Shown here in pieces: positions 32,901 to 45,500 of a stretch of DNA of 64,000 nt. The DNA is taken from assembly GCF_032362555.1 (NCBI RefSeq), contig NC_083513.1, forward strand, positions 1,426,001 to 1,490,000. The letters run 5' to 3'. The stretch comes from Amyelois transitella (taxonomy: Eukaryota > Arthropoda > Insecta > Lepidoptera > Pyralidae). Position numbers and translations under genes: made by a program. How positions within the stretch are numbered: the stretch's first letter is position 1; each line of letters opens with the position of its first letter. Under the pieces are notes generated by a model, which was not told the DNA's origin, ran no database searches, and saw only the letters and a list, made by a program, of their open reading frames with translations.

Positions 32901-35900
32901 TATTAGGTCCGTATTCAGGGAACATGATACGAGTGAATAATGCATGCGTATAATAGAACCCTTAGTAAGTAAAATAGGCTTGACTTTGAGGTAGACTTTT
33001 AATCAATTCCTCACCCGTTCAATCTTATACTCAAGAGGTCTCTAATCTAGTTAAATGCATTTAAAATAAATCGTACCACTTCAATTTACTGTAGTATGCT
33101 GCTTGCACATAAAATGTATAAGCCAGATAGAGAAAAAATGAACTGACCTTAACATTAAAATTTCCTTTAAAAAGGTCAATGTGCTTCCGTGCCGGCTTTT
33201 CGTATAATCTTTTATCTTATCATCACTAGTCGCCTACAGAACATAATAAAAAAATTAAATTTGCTGTAAATTTGGAATATTATAATATTTATTATGCCAT
33301 ATAACATTTATATCTTTATCATTACATTTTATCAGTCCCCTGACACGCCTACAACTTGTGCGAAAGAGGCTTCTGTCAACAAACTGAAACATCAGCTTAC
33401 TCATTTGTTTGTCTGAATTGAATCTGTCTTGAGGTCATATCAATTGTCATACGTTGTGGTTACTACCGCAACATTATGCTGAGAGGAAGCCTTTTTGATA
33501 TTCACAAAAACGAACAAATTGTAAAATCCTGTTACTTAGTATAGTTAAGTTTGTGATATCAAATGAAATATTTTTCTTTCTTTCTTTCTTTCTATATCAA
33601 AACAAAAGTTATTACATTTAGGTACATCGTGTTCCATCTGAATTTTAAATTAAACCCAACTTAGTTTTTGGACTTGCACATTTTGTGGCCTGAATTAATG
33701 TTATCCTATGATGTATGAGCATTTTTAGTATTCAAAAATCAGACTTATCTATAACTACTTACAACTCGAAAAACAATTATGGGCATTGGGTTTCAGACTT
33801 GTTTATTCCTTGGGACGGGTACGTAAGTTAGTGTAATACCTCATCCATTCGTACACTCACGCTCAATTGACTAATTGAAGTATCTGCTATGATATCTTGA
33901 ATGGTCAAACTGTCCAAATTTCTAGGGTAGCGGGTCAGTTCGCAGTCTCCATGACCTTGCTGAGTGAGAGTGTCCCGATGGCCAAGAGGAACGTCTTGGT
34001 CTTACTAGTCACCAGTATCTTTATGTTGTCCCAAGGTCTAATGGCTGGTAAGCAAGTAGAATTAGCTTCAATGTTATATCCAGAAGGAATAGATATATAT
34101 GTACGAGTAATTTTTATTCTGACTTACTAAGGTCATGGTCTTGTCTTTTCAAAACACGACCTGCTATTGTGTTGGCCATTGGCTATGCCTATAACAAATT
34201 ATCAACATTTTTAAATCTGTAGTTAGTGGGTTACTTTTTATCAAGACTTCGGAAAAATTTTGAAAAAGATCTCATTTTTATTTACCTCTAACAGAGCAAG
34301 AATCAGAAAGTGCGGGATTTCTACCGCAGCTTCTGATGCAGCAACAAATATATTATCTGGACATTGTTTCAATTGAGGTTACATTTGATAAGCAACCAAT
34401 CAATAAGTACCTTCTCTTATATTGTTTCAGCAATATCTATTCCAATAATTCCACTAACATTTTCGTACCACCTCCCCGCTCTTGGGATTTATTGGAACTC
34501 CTGGCGGACGGTTATGCTGGTCTACTCCATTCCCTGCCTCGTGTGCCTCCTCTGGTTATTCTTCATGAAGGAAAGCCCCAAGTATGTGCTGGTACAGGGC
34601 GATGAAGACAGTGCAATCAGGATATTGAATCACATTTATAGGATCAATAGACGTGGGAAGGACCTTGGTGTAAGTTCTATTGTAATTTTTTTAGCCCGAT
34701 TCTTTATTTTTCTGTCCGCGGATTTAGTTCTATAATATGTTTAAACTCAATGCTCATCCTATTCTTTAATGAGACTTACTTTAACCGTTTCGCCTCGAGC
34801 ATGATATTGAATCACACCTAGGTTTAAAATCAAAGACTTATGGACGAGAAAGAAAATCTGTTAAAAGTTGTTCTACTTAATTGGCGACCTCAATTTTATC
34901 TTATATGTACTCTTGGAATCTTTTGGAACACCTTACGAAAATTCCTTTTAATGAAACTTTAGTAATTAAAGTTATTCACAATTTTCAGATATCAGGACTA
35001 ATTCGACCAGAAGGCGAAGAAACCTCGATATCAACAAAGAAACAAATAAAGCCGCTGTTTCAAATGCCGCTTGTGAAGCCAGTGCTGATATTGACCACAC
35101 TACTTATTTTCCAGCTGTAAGTTACTTCAATATAAATATAAACCTATCATTTGTATCTTTTTGTTAAATAGAAAACCGTAAAGCCGGATTTACATTACGA
35201 AATTAGTTGCATGACATTTGTTTTACAAAAACTATGCGCATACTCGTAGCATGAAACTACTCCAGTTTCACAAAAGTAATGCATGTTTTGTAAAACTGAA
35301 CGTTTACACGTGCAATTACTGGTCAAATTAGTTATATCAAAGTAATTTCAAGCCACTAATTTCGTAATGTAAATCCGGCTTAATAGTTTTCATTTTTGCC
35401 ATGATGACTTGAGAATATATAGGAAGGTGATTTTTTAAATAAAGAGCGTAGCAAGGAAATCTATATAACGCATAATATTATACATTTTACTTAGAAACCA
35501 TGATACAATAAAGGCTTAATTATTATCTTTAAACGTGTATGAATGAAGTGAAGCGCCTGAATTCTTTTTCATGGGTAAGTACGAGTAGCAATTAAGCAAG
35601 TAAGTAGCATCAAGTAGCAATAAGTGGGTAAGTATCGTCAACCAGCAATTAAAAATCTCTACCATAGGTATTTGCTCACCTCCAGAAAATCGAATCATAT
35701 AAAATTAGTATAAGGTATATCCTGAGGTTGTATTGCGATAATTATTCTCAGAAACGGCCCATTCTTGATTTGGCTGCCAAGGATCGCGAACCAGTTCACC
35801 AGTATCCTGCAGTCTGGAGATGCTGCCGACCTCACTCTCTGCAAGATCATAGACCTCAGTCTTAATACTCCGGACGATGTGAGACAACTCATTATACCTC

Positions 35901-38900
35901 TAATTCCTACCAGATCTATTTCCTACTGCGAAGCAAAGGCCCTCCATGTTTCTGGAAACGATTTCATTCAGAAGAATTTTGTGGAAAGATGTAGTCTCTG
36001 CCTACGCCTCCGGGGAAAAGGCGTGATGTTATGTATGTATGAATTTTGTGACCACGTGATCACTATTTGTCAGGATCATCTTGTCATCTTCCTCTAAAGT
36101 CTGCCTCCGCCTAGAGTGGCTGTTTCGTACTTAAGACTGCATGTATGAGATGAAAGTTATAGGAGTATTTAACAAATAAACCTATGAAATTATTAAGATA
36201 TGGCTCAAATAAGAAGCTGAAATTGAAATTAGTTTATTGTATTTCTATTCCATTTCCATTTTTTGTAATTTGATTATAGGATCGATTTGGTCAGAAAGTG
36301 CTAGGTTTTGACAAATAATCCTTTTTAACAGCCTGACGTCGTACCTTGCTCGCTCAACGAGACCGCTTTGATGCTGGTGCTAATCGTGGGAGCCCTGCAA
36401 TGTGGTACCAACGTGTTTGTTAGTCTCGTAAGTAAAATCAATGTTTTCTTTATTGCAAGAATCTGGATTGTGACTTTGTATCGTCTGGTTCGTGATACAG
36501 ACAATGACTAGTTTATCACTTTTCCTATTCTATTCGTGTCATTAGATAATTTATCCACTATTTAGATTATTAGTTGATCGTGTCATAGGCTAATTCTGGC
36601 CTTCAATTCACGAAGGACGTGACCAGTAGGATGTCCAGAAAAATCTAAGTTTTGAAACATGCTGATGGGAGATACTTATCACTTTGTCTGTACAAGACTG
36701 CCTTGATAAAAACCTGAGTAAAAGAATCTATTGACATTAAATACATACATATAATCACGTTTATATCCCTTGCAGGGAATATAGAGTCAATAGTCTTGAA
36801 AATGAGAAGAAACGTTATGATAATGATAGTGGAAATGAGAGCGTTAAGGAGTATGTTGGGTGTGAAATTGAGTGACCGGATAAGGAACAGCGTGATAAGG
36901 GAATGTGGTGATGTGAAAGAAGATGTAGTTACAGGAATAGAAAAGGGTATGTTGAGATGGTTCGGTCATGTGGAGAGGATGAATGAAAACAAGTTGACTA
37001 AGCAGATATACAAGGAGAGTGTGGAGGGAAAGGTCGTAGTGGGAAGACCTAGACGAACGTATCTTGATCAAATTAAGGACGTCCTGGTAAAGGGTCAGGT
37101 CAAAAGTACCCGAAACCGCCGAGCTTGCATGAAGAGAGTTATGAATGTGGATGAAGCGAAGGAAATATGCAGAGATCGTGGCAAGTGGAAAGAGGTAGTC
37201 TCTGCCTACCCCTCCGGGAAAGAGTTGTGATTTTATGTATGTATGTATGTATGTAGTCTTGAAAAGACTGATCAGCCACGTTCAGCTGTTTGGCTTAATG
37301 ATTTGAGATTCAAATAGAAACAGTTTGCTAGCCCATCGCCTAGATAAGAAGAACACCAAGTTTATAAGCCTATCTATTAGTCGCCTTTTAAATCATCCAT
37401 GGGAACAAGAGGTGGAGTTGTCCCATTCCTTTTTTAAACATTAAATATGTCTTTATTTATCATTCATTAATTTCTGCTCCTCTTTCAGGTAATAGACAAA
37501 GTGGGGCGTCGTAACATGGTGATGATAGTGACGTCCGTGTGCGGTCTCTCCGGGATCCTGGTGAACTTGATGCCCAACGCGATTGCCAGCGGCACCTTCT
37601 TCGTCATCAACCTGGTCGGTCAGATCACCCTGGGGTTGTACACGGCTATTGCTGTCTCGCTTGTACCAACACAACTCAGGTAACGCTGTCTCGTCGGTGT
37701 GTGTGTAGATTGGCTAAAATTTGTTTTTGTCTCACTTCTTATTCGATGATTAAAAATTTAACTGGCCTTTTTTATATTGTATATTACCAGGTGTTAGCTA
37801 CAAACCTTGGAGTCTAAAGGTAGCAAATGACGTGACTAATATTGTAGTCGGCTGACTCCTTGGGAATTTTGATTAATTTCTAAAGTCATACATGAGAACC
37901 TGCCGTGCCGTGTGGTTCCCGGCACCAATACAAAAAAGAATAGTACCACTCCATCTCTTTTCCACGAATGTCGTAAAAGGCGACTAAGGGATAGGCTTAC
38001 AAACTTGAGATTATTTTTTTTAGGCGATAGGCTGGCAACCTGTCGCTATTTGAATCTCAATTCTATCATTAAGCCAAACAGCTGAACGTGGCCTATCAGT
38101 CTTTTGAAGACTGTTGGCTCTGTCTACCTCGCAAGGGATATAGACGTGATTGTATATAGGTATGTATGTATTAGAACAAATCTACCTACCGAAGTTTACT
38201 TTCTTATATACCTATGTGAAAAATATAAATTTTCTTAAACTTTTATTAAAATTATTAACATACTTAATATTCGAATTCAGGGCCATGGCCATCGCTCTCG
38301 CGATCACCGCCGACCGTCTCTGCTCGTTCGCCAGCATTCAGATCCTCAACTTCTTGCTGGAGAACCATTGTGAAGTGGGATTCTACGTCTACTCAGCAAT
38401 CTTCGCCTGTTTGTATACCTTCTTTATTTAATTTAACCCCCTATGACGGCTTCTCTCGTGGTACATACTTAGCATAATATAACAGCCGAAGAAAATGTAC
38501 CTTTTTACCGGTGTAAGAATTTTCATATTCGATTAAGTACTTCCGAAGATCAGCCGTTTCGAAAAAAACTATATGTACCAGTAATATTAAGAAGATTTAC
38601 ATTGTGGTCTTCTTTCAGCCATGGTCTAGCAACCCTGTCAAAAGTGATAAATAACTAAATAATACACGGGACAAATTACACAGATTGAGTTAGCCTCGAA
38701 GTAAGTTCGAGACTTGTGTTACGAGATACTAAGTCAACGATGCTACATTTTTATAATAAATACTTTTATAGATAAACATCCAAGACCCAGCTCAATCGAA
38801 AAAAGAACCCGGGACCTCCGGTGTCACAGACAAGCGTATTACCGTTGCGCCACAGAGGCCGTCAAAACGTGGGACGTGATAGTGGTGTCGTGGCGACGAT

Positions 38901-39244
38901 GCAACAGTAACTGTCATAATTCAAATGGCTTCTAACTCTGCCGTGGATTTCTCATCTTCGCGTATTCCTAATTGCATCCTACAAGTACATCCTACTTTCG
39001 GGCTTTTGACAACTTTTCGGAAATTTTGAGTCCACGCTTGATGGTGGAGTATCATACTGAGATAAATGTTGTTCCAGATTATGAGTACAATTACACACCA
39101 TAAAAGAAGATAAAAGAATACTTGGTATTCAAATATTTCTTTGTTACAGCTTCAGCTTTGATTGCAGCTCTACTTCCAGATGACAGAATTCGGAAACGGA
39201 AACCTGAACCGCTGGAAACGAATATCAGTATTTCTAAGTTGTGA
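29969..39244 (+). CDS. Gene C: SV2-like MFS transporter (complete)
   Basis: Eleven exons: 29969-30029, 30595-30756, 31167-31329, 33926-34047, 34431-34669, 34989-35116, 35752-35878, 36332-36427, 37489-37679, 38281-38408, 39150-39244. CDS is 1512 nt (503 aa), all junctions in phase. Canonical family member: short cytoplasmic N-terminus (~20 aa), motif A GYLADTRGRR at ~84-93, SESVPMAKRN loop after helix 4, KESPKYV at ~216-222 after helix 6, and DKVGRRN after helix 8. The helix 7-8 loop has a conserved Cys pair (TLCKII ... VPCSLNE) and an N-E-T sequon. The tail is basic (PDDRIRKRKPE). Probably a proton- or gradient-coupled small-solute carrier; substrate unknown. The 3' end converges with gene D only 333 bp away. 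Intron 3 is unusually long (2.6 kb). Confidence 0.93.
30081..30126 (+). repeat. R1 3'-end fragment
   Basis: Only the last ~45 bp (ctctgtctaccccgcaaggg and onward), in intron 1 of gene C. Confidence 0.65.
30862..31104 (+). repeat. Family L LTR-like element, copy 2
   Basis: Starts TGTGGCGACATC as copy 1 and ends near gagccgaaaca. Contains an 'acaaataaacctccgac' TATA-like block. No flanking duplication found. Intron 2 of gene C. Confidence 0.5.
31330..33925. other. Gene C intron 3 (2.6 kb), no recognised repeat
   Basis: By far the longest repeat-poor stretch in the window. It has a 12-bp inverted repeat at 32010-32036 (ctgagat...atctcag), a (tttc)n run at 33570-33592 and scattered short frames, but no exon, RNA gene or family repeat that I can support. 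Confidence 0.5.
35182..35380. mobile_element. Harbinger-like MITE, 199 bp
   Basis: Perfect terminal inverted repeats of 26 bp (tip agccggatttacattacg; right arm 35355-35380), flanked by TAA at 35179-35181 and 35381-35383. A 3-bp TAA/TTA target fits PIF/Harbinger. Inner sequence has further inverted repeats and no frame. Intron 6 of gene C. Confidence 0.8.
36744..37435 (-). repeat. R1 retroposon split by an RTE insertion
   Basis: Left part 36744-36802, right part 37266-37435. Removing 36803-37253 and one copy of the 12-bp duplication restores a continuous minus R1. Intron 8 of gene C. Confidence 0.8.
36803..37253 (+). mobile_element. RTE-type LINE, 5'-truncated, with 12-bp target duplication
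   Basis: 451 bp flanked by TAGTCTTGAAAA at 36791-36802 and 37254-37265. It carries the intact C-terminal ~140 codons of an RTE polyprotein (blocks GMLRWFGHVERMNE, GRPRRTYLDQIKDVL, NRRACMKRVMNVDEAK), with stop TGA at 37228-37230, followed by (atgt)n. Best-preserved RTE fragment in the window and younger than the R1 it sits in. Confidence 0.88.
37902..38167 (+). repeat. R1 retroposon, full length
   Basis: Plus copy in intron 9 of gene C, in the transcript's sense orientation. Confidence 0.85.
38646..38863 (-). mobile_element. tRNA-derived SINE, internally shortened
   Basis: Head with B-box-like 'gaacccgggacctcc' and A-box complement 'accgttgcgccacagaggcc', body lacking about 30 bp around 38790. 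Intron 10 of gene C. Confidence 0.78.
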
Positions 39245-39370
39245 ATACTATTCTCTGTTTTAGAAGTACGGAGATAAAGAAGACTGTTGAGAAATCAATT
39301 TCTAATTTAAGTTAAAACTACTTTAATTATTATCATATAAATATCTACATACCTATTAGGTATATTTAAA

Positions 39371-39376
39371 TTTATT
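39371..39376 (-). terminator. Candidate poly(A) signal of gene D
   Basis: AATAAA on the minus strand about 200 bp after the gene D stop. Confidence 0.45.
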
Positions 39377-39441
39377 TTTAGTGACGTAAAATATAAATAT
39401 CTTTTTACAGTAATTATGTCTATTTCGTTTTTATGAATGAA

Positions 39442-39447
39442 AATAAA
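39442..39447 (+). terminator. Candidate poly(A) signal of gene C
   Basis: AATAAA 198 bp after the gene C stop. It lies beyond gene D's signal on the other strand, so the two 3' UTRs may overlap by roughly 100 nt. Confidence 0.5.
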
Positions 39448-39576
39448 GATATCCAACTGGAAATTATGGGCATCAATAAAAAAAAAAGAGATTTTTTTTG
39501 TCAAATATAAATAATGTAATAATCTAATAGGCACTTAACATTACAATTAATTAAACATCTAATGATATAACTATCG

Positions 39577-42500
39577 TCATTTCACGCGATCTTCGCTATC
39601 TGGACTCTCAATTGCTTTCTTCTGCATCTGTTTCCGAAGCAGTCGATCGTCAGGTAGGAACGACGCCACTATTGCTGATGCTGCATAGAAAGAAGAATTA
39701 AAAGCCATGGTAATCATTTCATAAGGCAGGTGTGCTTTTTGTTGCCATCTTGGTACCAAATAAGTTTTCATATAAACATAAATAGTGAACATACATACAT
39801 ATTGTCACGTCTATATCCCTTGTGAGATAGACAGAGCCAACAGCCGTGAAAAGACTGAAAGGCCACTTCAGCTCTATGGCTTTATGATGGAATTGAGATT
39901 CAAAGAGGTACAGGTTGCTTGCCCATCGCCTATTAGAGGTATCCCAACTTTAAAAGCCTATCCCTTAAATAGAGAACCTTTGAAATGAAAAGTGAATAGA
40001 AAGTAACATTTAGTGGCTGTAAGATGTCAATAATTAGAGAACGTTCCAAAAAAGTCGTATTCTTGGTCATAATTCTCTCGTTCTGATCCTACCTGGTTGC
40101 CGATAGTCAATCTCAGGTCTACTTTCAGTTGTTTTCTTTCTAGAATACAATCGTGAGAAGATCCTGGGCAAAACTCCAACATGATAACGGCGAATTGTCA
40201 GTGGATGAGACAATACAGTAATAATACAGTATACAATAAAACTTACTATTTTCTTGTTACTATGTAAATTTCTATGCAATAAAGATATTACAAACAAACA
40301 AACAAACAGGTTTGAAATGAGTTAAATTTGACACATAAAGGTCAGAAAGCGGAGATCAGGATCTCGGGGTGTGTCATATGATTAATTATCTATGAGTTTC
40401 AATTTAATTGTCAAGAGAGATAGGCTAACAGTTTGTAACGGACATACAATAAATCAGTTGTGATGGCGTCATCATGCAACCGAAGTTCGAATGTGTTTTA
40501 TTTCATAAATTCCTATATGAAACACGGGGTCAGGACCCCGAAGCATAGCGGCGGACGATGCAACTGGGCAGTACAAGTTTTAAAACAGAGGGGTTAGTGC
40601 GAGTTCAACTCGGTCAAATGCGTCGATCAAGCAAACGCGAACGTATGGAGCGTTGAACGTATGTTAACGTTGCATTAGTGTCATCGCGTTACCAATAGAT
40701 GGCGCTGATCAAATCACATACAAATTCGCGTTTACTTGCTCGAAGCGTTTGAACGAGTAAAACTCGCACTAACAACTCAGGAAAAGGTTTACGTTAATTT
40801 ACTCACATGCCAATATAGAGGCATACACGTAGAAGCCGACTTCGCAGTTGTTGATGAGCAGAAAGTTGAGGATCTGGATGGAAGCGAAGCTGAACACTCT
40901 GCCGCCTGTCATCGTCAGGGACACTGCCAGCGCTCTGCAATGAAATGCAATGGTCTTTTTAAAAATCTACGGATTTGCTGCTTTTTAGGTAATGCAGTTA
41001 GCGTTTGCGACAACGCCTCAAGAACTTGTATTGTTTGTGAGTAAATGTGCAATAATTGATTAAATACTTGGACAGTACATACATACAATCACGCCTTTTT
41101 CTTGGGGGGTAAGCAGAGACTACATATTTCCACTTGCCACGGTCTCTGCATACTTCTCTACCCCTCCGTGAAAGAGGCGTGATTTTATGTATGTATGTAT
41201 TATATGGAGAGGCAACCGATCCATAGAACGGCCAGGGTAAAGTGGAAGGCTCTCGACCGCGCGGGAGGTCACCCATGCGATGGACCGACCAAATAAAGTC
41301 TGTGATTGGCGGTTCACTTAACGAGTGCAGCAGGATGACTTCCAGCAGGGAGAAATGGCGGGACATCGTAAGGCGCACATTGGCGCCCGCCTCCAACACT
41401 ACATGATGACCACGACCACTCTGTCAAGAGTGACACGACTAAGAAGAAGAAGATGTATGTATTACCTTAAATTGGTCGGGAACAGAGCCACGCTGATGGC
41501 TGTGTACAACCCCAAGACCATCATGGCCATGAGGTACAGTCCGAACAGGATCAAGCTGGCCATAGCGTTGGGCACCAAGTTGACGAGGATCCCGCAGGTT
41601 CCGCAGAAGGCTGTGATCGCCATTGCTGTGTTCCTACGACCGACCCGATCCACTAACTGTTCAGGGAAATCAGAATTTATCAGAAAAATATAAACAGAAG
41701 AATGGTGAGTGATTATAGAAAGAGGTTTCAAACCAGCGATGATACGCTATGTTGGCTCTGATAGGGTTGAAAAGAATTATTCGCAGTTGTTCTAAGAGTT
41801 CAGAGCAAAGGGAAAAAGTCATAACAATTAGTAAAAGAATCCCAAGATACGTCAAAAATTCAGGACTTTATCTAGGTTTTAAAGTGTCACTGATTCTGAA
41901 ATGACTTGGGGCATTATTCCTGAGCATATAGCTAAAAGCTGAGTGAATTCATCATGTTATTGAAAATTAATGTGTCACATGATATCTCTAGCCGTCTTGG
42001 GCCTGAAAAATGCAATCGGGAATCGAACATGCTAAATATGTTAATAAAAATAAAATTAGAATACATACATTAATACAAATCGTCACGTCTATATCCCATG
42101 CGGGGTAGACAGAGCCAACAGTCTTGAAGACTGAATGGAAATAGAATTGAGACTCAAATAGTGACAGATTGCTAGCCCATCGCCTTAAAGAACAGTCCCA
42201 AGTTTATAAGCCTATACATTAGTCGCCTTTTACGACATCCATGGGAAAGAGATGGAGTGGTCCTATTCTTTTTTGTATTGGTGCCGGGAACCACACGGCA
42301 CTTAAAATTAGAATAATGAATACTTACAACGCTGACTATCAAGTTAAAGACTGACTGAAGAGCTCCTACTACCAATACTATTAGCAAAGCGGTGACGTTC
42401 AGCGCGCACGGAGTAGCGTCAGGCTGAAAGAAAAATGAAATACTGAATCTTGGACAATTAAAATTTTGCAGCAAAACCCGCGATGAATGGGCGTTAACTT

Positions 42501-45500
42501 ATGAGCCGTTAATATTATGAGTTACACAAACTTGTACTTGATTGTCCGTCTTAATTTTGAGTGTGTGATAATTACATGGTGTTTACTTTAACTAAACATT
42601 TGTATCTTAATAGGAGATCGGAAGTCGCATCTATACTAATATTATAAAGCTGAAGAGTTTGTTTGTTTGTTGGTTTGAAGCGCTAATCTCAGGAACTACT
42701 GGTTCGAATTGAATTTGGTTTTTGTGTTGAATAGACTATTTATCGAGGAAGGTTTTAGACTTTATAACATCACACTGCAGCTTTTAGGAGCGAAGAAATA
42801 ATGGAAAATGTAAAAAAAAAAGGGGGAAAATTATTCATCCTTGAGGGCTTCAATGATGCCCTAAATCACTATTCCACGCGGACAAATTCGCGGGCTCAGC
42901 TAGTTAATAGATAAATGTATTTAACAGATTGTCTTTTATAGTTGCCACTGTTTTCCATTACTGTAATATAATTTTTTCGTCACTCATCAACTCATCACGA
43001 ACATCAGAACATAAAGGAGGTCACTTACATCTGAAACAGTATCCAATTCAGTGTTGATAATGCCACAGATGGTCAGGTCGGTGCCCTCCCCGGTCTCCAG
43101 CAAACTGACATATTGGTTCGCAATCGTCGGCAACCACACGCCAAATGCTGTGATTCTGTAAATTAAACTTTACGTCAAATTGCTACTAGGTGTATTTTTT
43201 AATTTTATATTATGTTTATACTCTCAATTCTATCATAAAGCCAAACAGCTGAACGTGGCCTATCAGTCTTTTCAAGACTGTTGACTGTGTCTACCCCGCA
43301 AGGGATATAGATGTGATTATATGTACTTATGTATGTGTTTATACTTATGGATAAAGACAACATTTGAAAAATATTCGGCCAAGCATGATTCAAATAAAGC
43401 AAAGTAGTACCTAAGTGGATCGTATTTTAAGTTCTTCGTTCTTGATGTTACTGATAATTGCTTCTATTTAGAGAGGATAATTTCTGCTTATGACCACGTT
43501 CCAAGACTAAGGAATTCAGGATAACACGAAAAGAGTCACATTTATTGGCCATAAATCTATTAAACAAGGGAATCTTACTCATCTTGAATCATGTTAGTTG
43601 CATTATGTTTTACTTCCGTAAATAACGTAAATAAAGAAAATAAAAGAGAGAAAAACCCTTACTGGTGGAAAATAGATAGAGTGGTCATGATAAGCGTGTA
43701 CTTCAGCAGGGGCATCTTGAAGAGAGGTACCACCTGGGCCTTGGCTGAAGACTCGTCCGACTTTGTTTCAGCAATTATTCCCTTCACCTGAAATAGTTCA
43801 ACACTCATTTTCAATACAATTCAATACAGAATCTGCAGCATTCGTAACTATAGATGGATAAACTCTTTGCACCATAATATTAAAACATACAAAACAGCAT
43901 AGACAGACATGGTAAGTACAAAGGCGGACTTATTGCTTATCTAACTATCGCCTGAATTAAAAATAAAGTCAGAGACGAATGAAGTAAACTGAAAGAAAAG
44001 CATTGTACTTGGAAACCGAATATATATGATTATCACTAATATATTTTTGATGCAGGCTCGACCGCCACCAAAGGGAAGATCTTCCGCCAGGCTAGGTGTT
44101 ATGCCTGGGGAACCGCGCGACAGACGATGTTGTGTCGGAGGTTGTATATATGCTCCAATCCATGAAATCTTTGCTTGCGCGATTTAAGTATTTCGCTGTT
44201 TTTGACTGATAGCGTCGCGTGATTTTATTTTTTATTTTTGTGACTTGTGACGTATAGATTTTGCCAAAGAGATTATTTTATTAAAAACACACACAGTTGA
44301 TCGTGGCTTTACCTTACCTGTTGGCTCTGCCTTACCCGTATAAAGAATCACGTCACGTTATATTAGAAATACTCTATGAGATAAGAAAAAGTACTGATGA
44401 TTAAGAAGTTACCCACCTGCAATTCTTCTGAGGCGTGCCTGTTGTTTATCTTGTATATAACGTTCAATATCCTGAGGGTCTCCGCTTCATCACCCTTAGC
44501 TAGTGTATATTTGGGGCTTTCCTGTAAAGTTATTAATATCAAAATTAACTATTTAGCCTAAGCAAATAAACAGAGGCAAAAATCTTGTCTCCTTTCCAAA
44601 AATCCTTTCAAAGTTGTAATTAAAGAATAATATCAAGGACTAGATATCTGACTACATTAGATAATAGGTAAGTCAGGCTTTACAATGAGCTTACAATTAC
44701 CAGCAATGCCGTTTGACCAGCTGCCTTATTTTCAGGAAATAAAAAAAAAAAAAATTTTTTGGCATTGGCAACATGCTCTATGATAGACGGTACTTTTCAC
44801 CAGACAGATTAGCCGAATTTAGCGAATTGTACCTTAAAACTTGTTAAATACGAAACATAATCTCACCCAGTTTCGCCTGGGCATTGTTGGAGTAGCCAAA
44901 CAGTTATTACCTGCATAAAGAACAGCCATAAAGCACAGAGTACACTGGGCGCGCAGTAGACCAGCATCAGGGTCCTCCAGGAGTTCCACGTGATGCCCAA
45001 ACCAGAGAGCGAGTATGAGAAGGTCAGTGGAATTATGGGTATCGCCAGCACTGAAATAGATAAGCGGAGGAGTGTAACCTTTTTTTTTTATTTATTTCAT
45101 TTGTTGTCACTCTAAGTTGCTATTTGATGCATCTTCAAGCCAGGTTGCTAGTGTTTTATGCAATGTGATGACGCAAATGGTTTATTCTATATTCATATTT
45201 ATATTATATTATATTAAATTGAATTTTAAGACACATCTTTATTTAAATAATTGAGGTAGCCTTCTGGTTTGATTGCCATTTGATGCATTTCAAACCAGTT
45301 GGCTAATGCTTTGCTTGTTTGAAATTCACAAATGGTTTATGATTTGTTTATATATATTATAATGTATTATAGGGTTCATGTTTGCACCCCATCATTAGGT
45401 AACCTCTTTAAGGTCTTTTCAAGACTGTTGACTCTGTCTACCCAACAAGGGATATAGTCGTGACCATATATATGTATGTATATATTAGGTAACCTGCACA

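Noticed and set aside
36796-37230. A host gene encoding a ~145-aa basic protein
   Set aside because: It matches the RTE polyprotein C-terminus, is bounded by a target duplication and ends in (atgt)n.
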